From Apiotrichum sp. Y4204 (Eukaryota; Basidiomycota; Tremellomycetes; Trichosporonales; Trichosporonaceae), in contig JAMYHL010000012.1 of assembly GCA_025531455.1 (NCBI GenBank), positions 62,001 to 126,000 of the forward strand: a stretch of DNA of 64,000 nucleotides. The letters are read 5' to 3'. The notes beneath the pieces were generated by a model that was not told the origin of the DNA, did no database searches, and saw nothing but the letters and a program-made list of their open reading frames with translations. A program made the position numbers and the translations under genes. Shown here one piece after another: positions 54,874 to 64,000 of the stretch; positions within the stretch are counted from its first letter, which is position 1; each line of letters starts with the position of its first letter.

Positions 54874-57800
54874 TGGCTGGGTGGGATTGGTAGGAAGGGA
54901 GGCGGCGAGGATTGATCACATTGCACATGGCATAGACCGAGTAGAGACCGCATCGTATATTAGACTGACTGCGGCGGCAGCCCCACACATGCATATCTTT
55001 ACTCTGGAAGATGTGCTTTGGAACTGTTGGGCGAGAAGACTGATCTTACGCACTAGGTCTCGGCGCCGTCTCGGCGCCGTCTGGTCTGGGCGCTGGTGCA
55101 CCGGGCAGACACTGCTGATCCACAGTGGCTTGACTGACAACTCCACCGCTGATATCTTTTGCGACTGGGACGGAACACTGGGTCAGGTCATCATCTCTCA
55201 CACTCCATTGAAAGAATTCCTCTCTCTCAAATGATGCCCAGACACGTGATGCTGACCAGCTGTTTTCACATGCGACACCAATAGTCAATGGTCTTCGCCG
55301 AGTGCCTGGCGCGCCTGGCCAAGGTGGTCCACGCTGGCCACGCTACAGCTCCGCGTGAGCAGGATAGTCTGTCATTCGGCAGACTGACAGTCACACGATC
55401 GCAAAGCTGGTTCAAGGTCAAGGATGAAGCGGAGAGAGTGATTGTCCGCCAAGCACAACAATAGACGCGTAGCGCTCAACGGACCACAGGACGAGTGACC
55501 GTAAGGCGATAAGGCCAGTTTCGCTACGGAGCACATGGCGCTACGTGCTGTGCCGTGATCGAGGGTTGGAGGTTAGCGGCGACGAGTCCGACGCGCATTG
55601 CAGTATACCAGGACCATCATGGAGAGATTGGCTGGGTTGAGATGGGTCCGACAACTATAGCTGGAAAGCGGCACGCTCCGCCTCGGACTCAATCCGCGTG
55701 CTTCATGGCGGCACCGATCAACATGTCGCAATCGCGAGGGAGCGCGCCAGGACCACCAGCAATCGAGATACCACCAGTACCGCTCCATTCTCAGCAAGAT
55801 GCATAACCTCCATGCAATATACAGACCCTTCCGACAGTGTATCCACATCGCCATGATACCGCCTCCCCCTCTCACTCCGCCGCTTCCGCGTTCGGGCCTG
55901 TAGGACGGGGTAAGGGTGGGGGAAGTCACGCTGTGGACGGTGAACGTTGTGTGCGGAGAAACAGAGGAGAGCTGTGGAGACACCTCTGCGCCTCTTGATC
56001 TTATTGGGCGCCGTAGTGAGTGACCATATATCCCCCGACGTGCCTCGTCTCGCATGTCGCGTCTCGGTCGGGGTACCGGGGTACATACCTTGGCCGCGCG
56101 TCACGCTCCCGATCTCAAATCGTAGATCGCGGTCTGGCCTCGCCGTGTCAAGAAGTGCCATTAGGTTATGCGCACCAGGACGGGGGTGGCATTCGGCGCA
56201 CGGCGTACGGCGCATGATGGGTTCTGCCGCTGGAATCACCATTCTCCTCCCAACACTCCGTTTGCCTCATTTGCCTCGTTGCGCCGCTATCTCGTACATG
56301 GCGGATCGAGGGCACATTCGTACAGGCTCACAGGATATCCCGAACGCCAAGCATGCAGATCCCATTCTCAAATTTATCTATCATTTATCATTTATATTAC
56401 AAGCTCGAGATGCCAAGGTTTACACTCACACTTACGATGTATCTCGAGGTGGCGGGCGGCGTCACGGCGGCTGGGGAGCGGGGATATCGTTATGACTAGA
56501 GTTCTGGGCGGCATAGAGTTCGGCACTCCACCTCGGGGCGTGGAGTGGCGGCGTTGTGGACGGCGCCGCTGACGCCGGTGCAGAGTTGTCCAGCACTGTC
56601 CAACTCGCGTTGCGGCCGTTGCAGGCTCCATGCCCCCTGCTCCATGCTCCGTGTTCCGGGCTCAGTGCTCCGTGCTCCACGCTCCAATGTTGTGCAAGAA
56701 TACAGCACATCAGTTCGGTAGCGTGCCAGAGATCCAAATAGTGCGTGTCGTGTGCGCATGTGTGCGTGCGCGTATCCCGATCTCGATCCAGTCCATCAGT
56801 GCCCTCCGTTCCCGCATCCCCTGGTGTGTCGAAACCCTTGGAACCTCCTCATGGGTCCTTCCCACCCTTCAGTATTCATTGCGTTTAATCCTTGGAACGG
56901 GGCTAAACTGAGGTTATGAAGAAATGGGCGAAGAGGAGATGAGAGTGCGAGGGTCAGTGGATCAGTGGGCTGCAGGTGGGTCGCCGTCAACCTGCAGCAA
57001 CAAGGATGCACTGTGCACCGTGTGCTGTGCATGTTGTGAACACCACACGGTCGTGTGAGCGCACCTCGATCGCACAGCACCGCGAACGCGTACGACGCGC
57101 CCGCCTAGCAGGAGCGCTAGCCCTCCCATAGCCCACCAGGCCACGGGCCTCTGGCCACCAGGCCACCGGGGTACAAACCTCCGAAAAGCACCGACATCAG
57201 GTCCACGGCCGCGGCCAATCGGGAACGGAGGCACCAGCCAGGAAGGCACCAGCCAGGCCTGCAACCTGCAGAGCTTCGAGCTTCGCTGGCCCCCCGCCCT
57301 GGGCAGGTCCTGGCTACCAGGCACGATATCTCTCTCGGGTGGCGCGTAGGGGTGCGATCTGTCTGTGCTCGCCACCACCGACGGGGGGTGGGTTTGATAC
57401 GGCATCGGATATGTCCATCAGATGGACGCGGCGGTGCGGATGGAGCGTGGATGAGGCCATTATTGTGGGTATATATTGATTGTCGCCGCGGCTCGTCTCG
57501 ACGAGATGGTCATGCGCGCGCGTCGTGTTTGTCATGGCCGTAATGTGGCGAGCTATTACGGCGATTACGGAGGACTCAATGGCTTGGATCGGTGGAGGGT
57601 GGAGCTGGAGGTGAGGGTACAGGGTTGCAGGTAATGAATCGGTGTCTCGTCGTCGCGCAATTTGTGGGCCGCACCTATTCCATTGGACCGGGAGAGTAGT
57701 CAGTGGGCCGTGCGCCGGCCACTCATTCATGCCCTTCGGGATGAATGCAACGCGACACGGGGGAGGCATGAATACACCGGCTCATTCGGGTGGATCTGAT

Positions 57801-58700
57801 TTGGCCTAAAAGATAGGCTGCTGCTCGCTACCGCGTCTGAAACGCCGTGGAGAATGAATAGAGGCGGAGAGAAAAGGAGGCTCACGCCCCCCCCCGGCGC
57901 TCGCGGCGCTGCGTGTCTTGGGCTGCGACATGCTACACGCAACAGATCGCTGGCCGCTGGGCACCTGTGACGACTTGGCCATCGTGAACCTCAGGAATGG
58001 TGGCAGGGCACAGGAGCAGCGGCTGGACGACGCGCACCCCCTCGCCAACGACGGTCCTGAGGCGTCCTGAGGCGTCCTGGGGCGTTTTCTTTCCAGGGTC
58101 CCCCTGCGTCGCGTCGCGACACCGAGTGAAGCAAACGCCCAAAGGCCTGAGGGGAGCCTTAAATTCTACAGGGGCACAGGAGCTGAGGACTCACGTCCTT
58201 CGAACACGGCCAGCCGCCAACCCGGTAAAGGAACCGCTAGACCAGGGTCTGGAGCTGGTCCTTCGTGATACGGCTGGCGGCCAGGATGATGGAGCAGCGG
58301 AGAAGAGGCGGCCCACCCGGAACGGGACAGGGTTGGATGGAAGGGACCTTTGTGGCGGCGCGTTGTTGCGTGCAGAGGTGAGGCGCAGAAGGGTGCAGGA
58401 CCTACAGGACATGCAGGACACGAGCTTAAATGCTGGAATCCTTTGGCGTGGTGGCTAGCGTGAAAGGGTCAGCTGCAAGGCAGAAAGGCAGAGGTCAAGA
58501 GGTCAGCGTTGTCAGTACAATTGCACCCCTGTATGATACCTGTACCTCAGCAACGTAGGTTGACGGCACAAAAATGTGGCGACGTGTTGCTCGGCTGTCA
58601 AGCCTTAATCAGTGCCCTACGCACCCTGGCCCTACCGATACCCCCTTAGAGTAAAGTCTGCACCCCTCAGCCTGCACGCCAGGGAACAGGTTCACGGATG
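54874..58700. other. Gene-free intergenic region
   Basis: 3.8 kb with no gene I can support. Frames on both strands are short or compositionally biased, for example 55718-56242 (-) and 57997-58458 (+). Local repeats are noted: CTCCATGCTCCGTGTTCC-like units at about 56631-56690, and CCACCAGGCCAC units at about 57135-57170. An A-box-like tRNA promoter word occurs near 58235 (-) without a tRNA. Confidence 0.45.
56631..56690 (+). repeat. Imperfect 10-bp repeat (TGCTCCRTGC-like)
   Basis: TGCTCC, ATGCTCCGTG, TTCCGGGCTC, AGTGCTCCGTG, CTCCACGCTCCA run together in about 60 bp, showing a loose CTCCRTG period. Confidence 0.6.
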
Positions 58701-61700
58701 GAACGGGTGCGCCAGTGAGAGGTGAAGCGTGAAGCCTTGCAGCTCCAAGGCAGACCGCGAAAGTGGGGAGGGAGCTTCTGCACACTGGCTGCACGCCGGC
58801 GAGATGGAGCGCGCTGCCATCGCGGTCGAGGTTATCTTCAACCACTTTCTCTTTCTTCTCTCTCTCCTTTCCGTTCATTCACCATCATCTCTGGCCCGCT
58901 TGCTGGTTCAACGGCGCCGTTCCCCCCCTCCTCGCTCCGCTTCGCCTCGCCTCGGACTCGACACCCCGCGTCCCCCTTCGTACACACTCACACAGCAAAC
59001 TCCAGCCGTGCCCTGCCGTGCACTCGGACACATTCCCCGTGTTCAAAACCCAAGTTCATCGCCCAGGCGACACACGCAACAACGCGCGCACGCACGCCCC
59101 GCACTCACGCGTCCTCCCGACTCGACGCTCCAACTGGGTCGACCACACTCGTTTAAGTATCCCCATCCTCACTCGAGCCGAACGCAGCGCGAGCAGCGAA
59201 AGTCGAAGCTAGCGCCCACTGTTACTCCCTCAGTACGGCGCTTCCCGCCCCGTTTCCGTGTTCCTCACGTCGGTCGACGCCACCGATCCCCGTCCCCCTC
59301 CTCTCCCCGCAAGCGCCGCGGTGACAGACGAGCTACCCCAGTCTTCTCATCTTTTCTCCTCGATCGCAAGACTGCACCCGACCTGCCCTTTATCCTCGTA
59401 TCCTCTTTTTTATTCTTCTTGTCCGCATACTCTCCTCGTCTGCCATCGTCTGTGACGTGGTAAATCGATTTAACCAAGGATCCGGGAATCTCAAGTTCTT
59501 GAAGCGTTTCGCGTTTTTGGTGAGTCTTGTTCCGGTTACGTTCCCGGCAAGGTGATGTGGAGAAGGGCAGAAAAAGGGAGATGGGGGCCTCTTCTTATAT
59601 CTCCTCACGAGACATGAGAGAATGAGGGCAGTCACAACAGGAGAGATACGCTTGGGCGGCAGTCCTGCGGGGCAGGCAAGTCTGAGCCGGGGAGATGGCG
59701 AGTGGCAGCCAGTGCGAGACTCCCAACAAATATGAGTGGCAGGCTCTCGATGCCGACGTTCTCGACGACATGCTTTATCTCTATCGAGACAGACAGTCTT
59801 CGGAATGGCCGAGATGGTCCTGTCGGACACTCAGTTGTCACCCAATTCCTACTGGCGCGTTCATTCTCTTGCGAGAGAGATCTGAGATATCCGGAGGATA
59901 GTCGGGGAATAAATCGGAAGCGATGGTTGTGAGCGTCCATCGGACGTCCAACAGATCGCGACGGAGATTGGAGTGGTCGGGCTGAGCGGCGGAGATATCA
60001 CTCAAGGCTGGGGGCCGCAGCGAGTGGCGCCGTGGTCGTCGCTGTGTCCCTCGACGCCGAGTGTCTGTGCCCTCTTCGCGAACCTGTCTCGACTGGTGGG
60101 ACCGCATGTCTACGTCGTCGACGACCTGCGAGGCGCACTGAGCGCTCTGTGCAGTGTCTCATCCGACGTTCGCCCGGTGTCTGTTGACATTGGAAAACGA
60201 GGCGTTTATTGAGGGACGGTGAGGGGCAGTGAGGGCAGCGAGGGAAGAGGACAATGGCATCTCGACCAAGTTGGCAAAGGGCGTGAACAAGGGACATTGT
60301 CGGCGCAGCAAGCGCTGTGGCCCCCGCCCATCTCTGCATGTTCTGCTCATCGTCGTCGATGGCGATCACCGCTCCGACGACGATGGTCGAATGTGCGTCT
60401 CTGCCAGCGCGCCAGTCCGCGGCCCGACTTTGTTCCGGCAAGGGATGACCAGGGTCTCGCAATGAGGGGCCACAGTGCGAGCGAGCGCGACGATAACCCC
60501 CTATTCATTGTTATCGGCGTCTCCGAGCTCCCCGATACGAAATGAGTAAATGATGATCATGCTTATTTGCTCGTCATCACCACTACTGCCCTCTTCATCG
60601 CCACAGATGTTGCTATTGTTGTCTGTGACAGTGACCGTGCTGGACTGTCGTTGCTGCGCTGCTGCGACGCTGCTGCGCCACTGCGCCGCTGCTCATCAAA
60701 CCGATTTCCGCTCTCCTTCTTGGGTCCCATCATCCAGCCACTCATCATGTTTTCTTCCTGTGGTCCAATGATCATGCCCCGCACGCCATCATTGTCATCA
60801 TGCAGCAACCGCAGTGGTAGTACATCCTGACGCGTCTGACGATGGAGGGAAAAGAAGGACCTCTGCGGTCTGTTCATCTCCTGACACGTCAAGACTGTTT
60901 ACGACGCGTCCTGCTGGTCCTCTGTGTCTCTTGATGTTCCCTTGGATCCTTGGAAAGAGCCTTGGGATGGGAGAATGTGGAGCTCGAGATCCTCCTCATG
61001 GCCAGCACGATCCCCTAGATGTTCTAGGACATGAGGTTTCCTTTTGCTAAGGGCAACTGCGACAACAAGGCATTGTCCATTGCTATTGCGCGCACAGACC
61101 GTGTCAGCATGGTCCATCATTCGCTGTGCTGCGCTGCTCGCCACCAGCTTTGCTGTGTCCAATGCCCATCAGTTTCTTTCTTCTTTCATCTGCTGTATTC
61201 CCTTATCCTCATCCTCTTCGCTTTGCAGCCTCCTTTTCCGCCATCTCCATCCCCCCTTCATCATCCCCTTCATCCCTCCCGCTCTCCCTCTTTCTTTCTC
61301 CCTCTTCGTTCACCGAGAAAAAAAATATCCCCTCCTGGATACCTTTGGTGTTCTTCTCGGAGCATCCTAGATCCTCATCTTGTCATCTTGGTCCCCTTCT
61401 TCTTCTCCTCTCCCTTGGTTTAATCTTGGATCGACGCTCCTCGCTTCTCTCTTCTCACTTCTCGTTATCCTCTTCCTTCTCTTTCATCTCTATCCCCCCT
61501 TCTACAACTGTTTATCCCATCCTCTTCTCGACGCTCTGCTCTCCGCATTTAAAGAGCACCGAGTGCCAGCGCCGGTGTTGTTGTATCAATTGCCCTTCTC
61601 CTCAAAGCTCATTCTCCACACCACCTTTGCCCTCGCCCCCGCTTTCCAACCCGTCTTCGCTGGTCGCTAATCAAGAGCAGTCCGTGTCCCGCTCAACCCT

Positions 61701-61912
61701 TGTGCTTCTCGTGCAGCTAGCTCCCACGGAGCAGCTTATTCCTTCAGACGCAATCTCTTCGTTCACAACCTTGTTGTTGCGTCTCCAGGTTCTGGCAACC
61801 TCCTGCCTCGACGGCCCCGTCTACAAACTCAACCGCTCAGAGCTGGTCTCACAATCGTCAACCCCCTGAACGAACACTCCTATTCTCCTTTTAAAACAAC
61901 CAAACAGTGACC
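58701..61912 (+). promoter_or_regulatory. Long upstream region and pyrimidine-rich leader of the 61913 gene
   Basis: 3.2 kb without a supported gene. Two CT-rich blocks on the + strand (about 58840-59470 and 61180-61720) look like leader sequence. Several upstream ATGs lie in the second block. If one transcript spans both, the intervening purine-balanced DNA (59.5-61.1 kb) would be intron or the first block a separate promoter. A short frame at 59695-59901 (+) is protein-like but unsupported. Confidence 0.4.
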
Positions 61913-63331
61913 ATGAACTCGCTGTCTTATTCTCCCCGGGCCCCCATCGACCCTAGGGTTGTTCCCAACCACATGGCGTCGGTCGCCTTTTCGGTCGCAG
62001 AGTCGGCCCTCGAGCCTGGACCCGACTCGCCGACCTACCCGCGCTCCATGTCGCAGATGATGAACACTGTTCCCGTGGATGTCCCTTGCGATGGCGCCGA
62101 CATTGCCACCTTTCCTCGGCTCCGCCACAAGTCGAGCTTTGCTGGCCGTCCCCTGTGGGACGTTGTCGAACACGCCAAGGAGCGTCGTGAGAAGAAGGGT
62201 AAGTACACAGCAGGTGGGATTGATCCACCGCTTCGGGCCGAGATGAGATGGAGCACTGACACAATAGCCAACCTTCCTGTTAGACCCATGAAACCTGCAA
62301 GCTTCTCTCAAGACATGACCATTGACTCTATCTTTGGTGGCGGTGCGGCAGCCGGCGATGACTTTTACCAGGAGATCCTCGTTACCCCCGAGGATTCTGT
62401 CGTGGAGCCAGCCCTTGCCCACATGGAGGAGGTCCAGAATGCGCTCTCGCGTCTCTCGACTGTCGATGGCGCTCACGCGCCGGCTCGCAGGCAGTCCGAT
62501 GTCACGGGTGGGCGCCCCTCCCAAGTGCTGCGCTCCCAGGCCAACCACCGCCCTCTGACCCGCCTTCCCTCGCTCGCCGAGATCAAGGCCAAGATGACTA
62601 CTTCGCGTGGTGGCGCGTCGTCGCCTGACTTTGCTCGTCGCCCCAACGGTCGTTCCGACTCTTTGGACTCGAACGACTCGGAGGGTCCCCAGACGCCCAC
62701 CGACGAGTGGAACTCGTTTGACTTCCGCATCGCTGGTGCGCCCGCCACCCCGGAAACCCCCTCTACGTCGCGTCTCGCGCCCTTCCTCCGCGAGCGCACC
62801 AATGGTCGTCTTGCCCGCCCCAACTCGATGCCCCCTCTTGGCTCGGCTGCTGGCTTTGCGAATGTCTGCCCTCCTTCCCCTGAGAGCCCCAAGCAATCGC
62901 CGCAGTCCTCGCCCGGCCGTTCTGCCCGCCAGCAGTCTCTGCCCGGATCTCTCCCCGGAACCCCGCAGTCGCTCCGTCGTCGTCTGAACTCGCGCATGTG
63001 GACTGCCGACAGTGTCATTGCGCACCGCAGGTCCAACTCGTCGTCGCCCGCTTCGCCGACAGAGTCTGAGCACTCGTCCATCTCGTCCAACTTTTCGCTT
63101 CCTATCATCACCTGCACTCCTGCTGATGAGGAGGACTCGGACGAGGAGTCTGAGGGCGACGTGATTGTCTTCTGTGGCGACCTCGAGGAGCAGGACGATC
63201 TTGTCGAGGAGCTCGAGGACCTGGAGGAGGAGCGTCGCGAGCGCGAGTTCCTCGGCCGCGAGATGCTCTTCCGCCTCAGCCGCCGCTCTTCGGACACGTC
63301 TACCATTCGTCCTTCGGTCCAGGGCTTCTAA
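61913..63331 (+). CDS. Disordered Ser/Pro-rich orphan protein with acidic tail
   Basis: Two exons, 61913-62198 and 62268-63331, give 449 residues. The 69-nt intron is in frame and lacks stops, so the genomic frame stays open through it; its GTAAGT donor and TAG acceptor argue for removal. The protein is mostly disordered. Noticeable segments are PLWDVVEHAKERREKK, LTRLPSLAEIKAKM (the most ordered-looking motif), repeated SP/TP sites (SPESPKQSPQSSPGRS) suited to proline-directed kinases, and a Glu-rich helix (LVEELEDLEEERREREFLG) before LSRRSSDTS. I do not recognise a family. A very long leader suggests a regulated, possibly translationally controlled gene. ATG 61913 follows an in-frame GTG that I do not use. 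Confidence 0.82.
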   Translation: MNSLSYSPRAPIDPRVVPNHMASVAFSVAESALEPGPDSPTYPRSMSQMMNTVPVDVPCDGADIATFPRLRHKSSFAGRPLWDVVEHAKERREKKGKYTAGGIDPPLRAEMRWSTDTIANLPVRPMKPASFSQDMTIDSIFGGGAAAGDDFYQEILVTPEDSVVEPALAHMEEVQNALSRLSTVDGAHAPARRQSDVTGGRPSQVLRSQANHRPLTRLPSLAEIKAKMTTSRGGASSPDFARRPNGRSDSLDSNDSEGPQTPTDEWNSFDFRIAGAPATPETPSTSRLAPFLRERTNGRLARPNSMPPLGSAAGFANVCPPSPESPKQSPQSSPGRSARQQSLPGSLPGTPQSLRRRLNSRMWTADSVIAHRRSNSSSPASPTESEHSSISSNFSLPIITCTPADEEDSDEESEGDVIVFCGDLEEQDDLVEELEDLEEERREREFLGREMLFRLSRRSSDTSTIRPSVQGF

Positions 63332-64000
63332 GATCCTGACAAGTCCTGTGGCCTGTGGATCCTGTGGCTGTGAACCTCCCCAAGTGGTTTTCGGCCAATG
63401 GCGACAAGATGTGGCTACAGGTGTATCGCGACCTGCCTAAGGGGATCGATCCCATCGAGTACATTCTGGAGATTGAATCGCTTCTGCCCATGCCCCTCTC
63501 TCTCTCTCACATTCTCGCCACCCTCTCCATCCTACATCCTAGCATCTGAATCCAATCCAATCACCCTCCTGTCTCCCTTTCTCTCCCTCTCTCTGCGCTC
63601 AAAAACAATCCATACCAAGCTTTTGACATTAATCCATCTCCTTTTTTTTCCTCTCTCCTTCTTTCCGGACATTATCCCAGTTCCTTCTGCCGTGTAGATA
63701 GCTCTTTTTCTATCCAGTTCCCTCTTCACAGTAACACTTTTCCTCGCACACTCTCAATTTATAGCATGGGCATCATTTCAAAAGTCGCTTTTATCTCTAC
63801 CCCCATTCTCTTTTTCCGCTCTTCTCCCTACCTCTTTCTTACTTTTTTTTTCCAATTAGTTTGTGTGGTGGACTTAGGGTCTATGCAATATGCAGAAGGT
63901 ATTCTGTCACGTTCGACGGTGCTCTGGAAGATGCATGGATGCAGAAGTAGAGAGTGAGATGCTTGCGTGTCGTGTACTTGAGAGAGAGAAGGTTGAGTAG
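63332..64000 (+). other. 3' flank of the 61913 gene, no further gene seen
   Basis: CT-rich and AT-rich sequence, with short frames only. Probably the 3' UTR and terminator region, running to the window edge. Confidence 0.5.

Noticed and set aside
55718..56242. 174-codon - strand frame with a possible splice to GGISIAGGPGALPRD
   Set aside because: Tested joins hit stops in the next exon and no family is recognised.
58205..58260. A-box-like TGGTCTAGCGG on the - strand, with GTTCGAA nearby
   Set aside because: The B-box lacks the CC end, spacing is wrong and no cloverleaf forms. At most a remote tRNA-derived relic.
59695..59901. 68-codon + strand frame (LDADVLDDMLYLYRD)
   Set aside because: Looks protein-like but has no neighbouring exon that fits and no recognised domain.
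1..64000. CRISPR arrays, operons, prokaryotic promoters
   Set aside because: The window is eukaryotic; spaced repeats found have no spacer structure and genes carry spliceosomal introns.

Overview
The window looks like nuclear DNA of a GC-rich basidiomycete yeast or fungus. Evidence seen in the sequence: dense intron-rich genes on both strands, GT...AG introns mostly 34-120 nt with CTRAY-type branch sites, pyrimidine-rich leaders, and proteins that recall Tremellomycetes. Placement near Trichosporonales/Tremellales is an inference; no rRNA or mitochondrial marker is present. Twenty protein-coding genes are supported. For 19 of them I joined exons by hand and checked that phases close; the first gene is cut by the left edge.

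Layout. 1-15 kb: FIG4-type SAC phosphatase (-, 3' end off-window), a PY-motif alpha-arrestin (+), VPS33 (-), casein kinase 2 beta (+), a patatin/DUF3336 triacylglycerol lipase (-) and VPS37 (+). Four of these six act in endosome-to-vacuole traffic. 16-26 kb: a WW/PQQGY protein, an F-box-like protein, a gene encoding two unusual CX4C...CX2C fingers, and a C2H2 protein with charged helical repeats, separated by gene-poor DNA with tandem and palindromic repeats. 26-28 kb: complex I 51-kDa subunit (-). 28-35 kb: a gene-poor stretch with decayed SNF2-helicase-like fragments, long poly-T tracts and a 21-base N gap. 35-45 kb: a small orphan protein, a DUF423/TMEM256 membrane protein, an ING-type PHD protein, a GSKIP-domain protein, mitochondrial SSB built from eight small exons, and a large PHD/chromo/SNF2 protein that ends without the second helicase lobe. 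45-55 kb: a RIF1-like 2163-residue protein (-) and the AAA ATPase MSP1 (+). 55-62 kb: long non-coding DNA ending in a pyrimidine-rich leader. 62-63.3 kb: a disordered orphan protein.

Functionally the window mixes housekeeping genes (vacuolar traffic, CK2, lipid storage, respiration, mtDNA, mitochondrial protein quality control) with chromatin genes (ING, SNF2/PHD, RIF1). No operon-like or defence-type system is evident. The best candidates for something undescribed are the double-finger protein at 20.6-22.5 kb, the one-lobed SNF2 protein at 41-45 kb, and the AGGTGATCACCT palindrome array at 17.5 kb.
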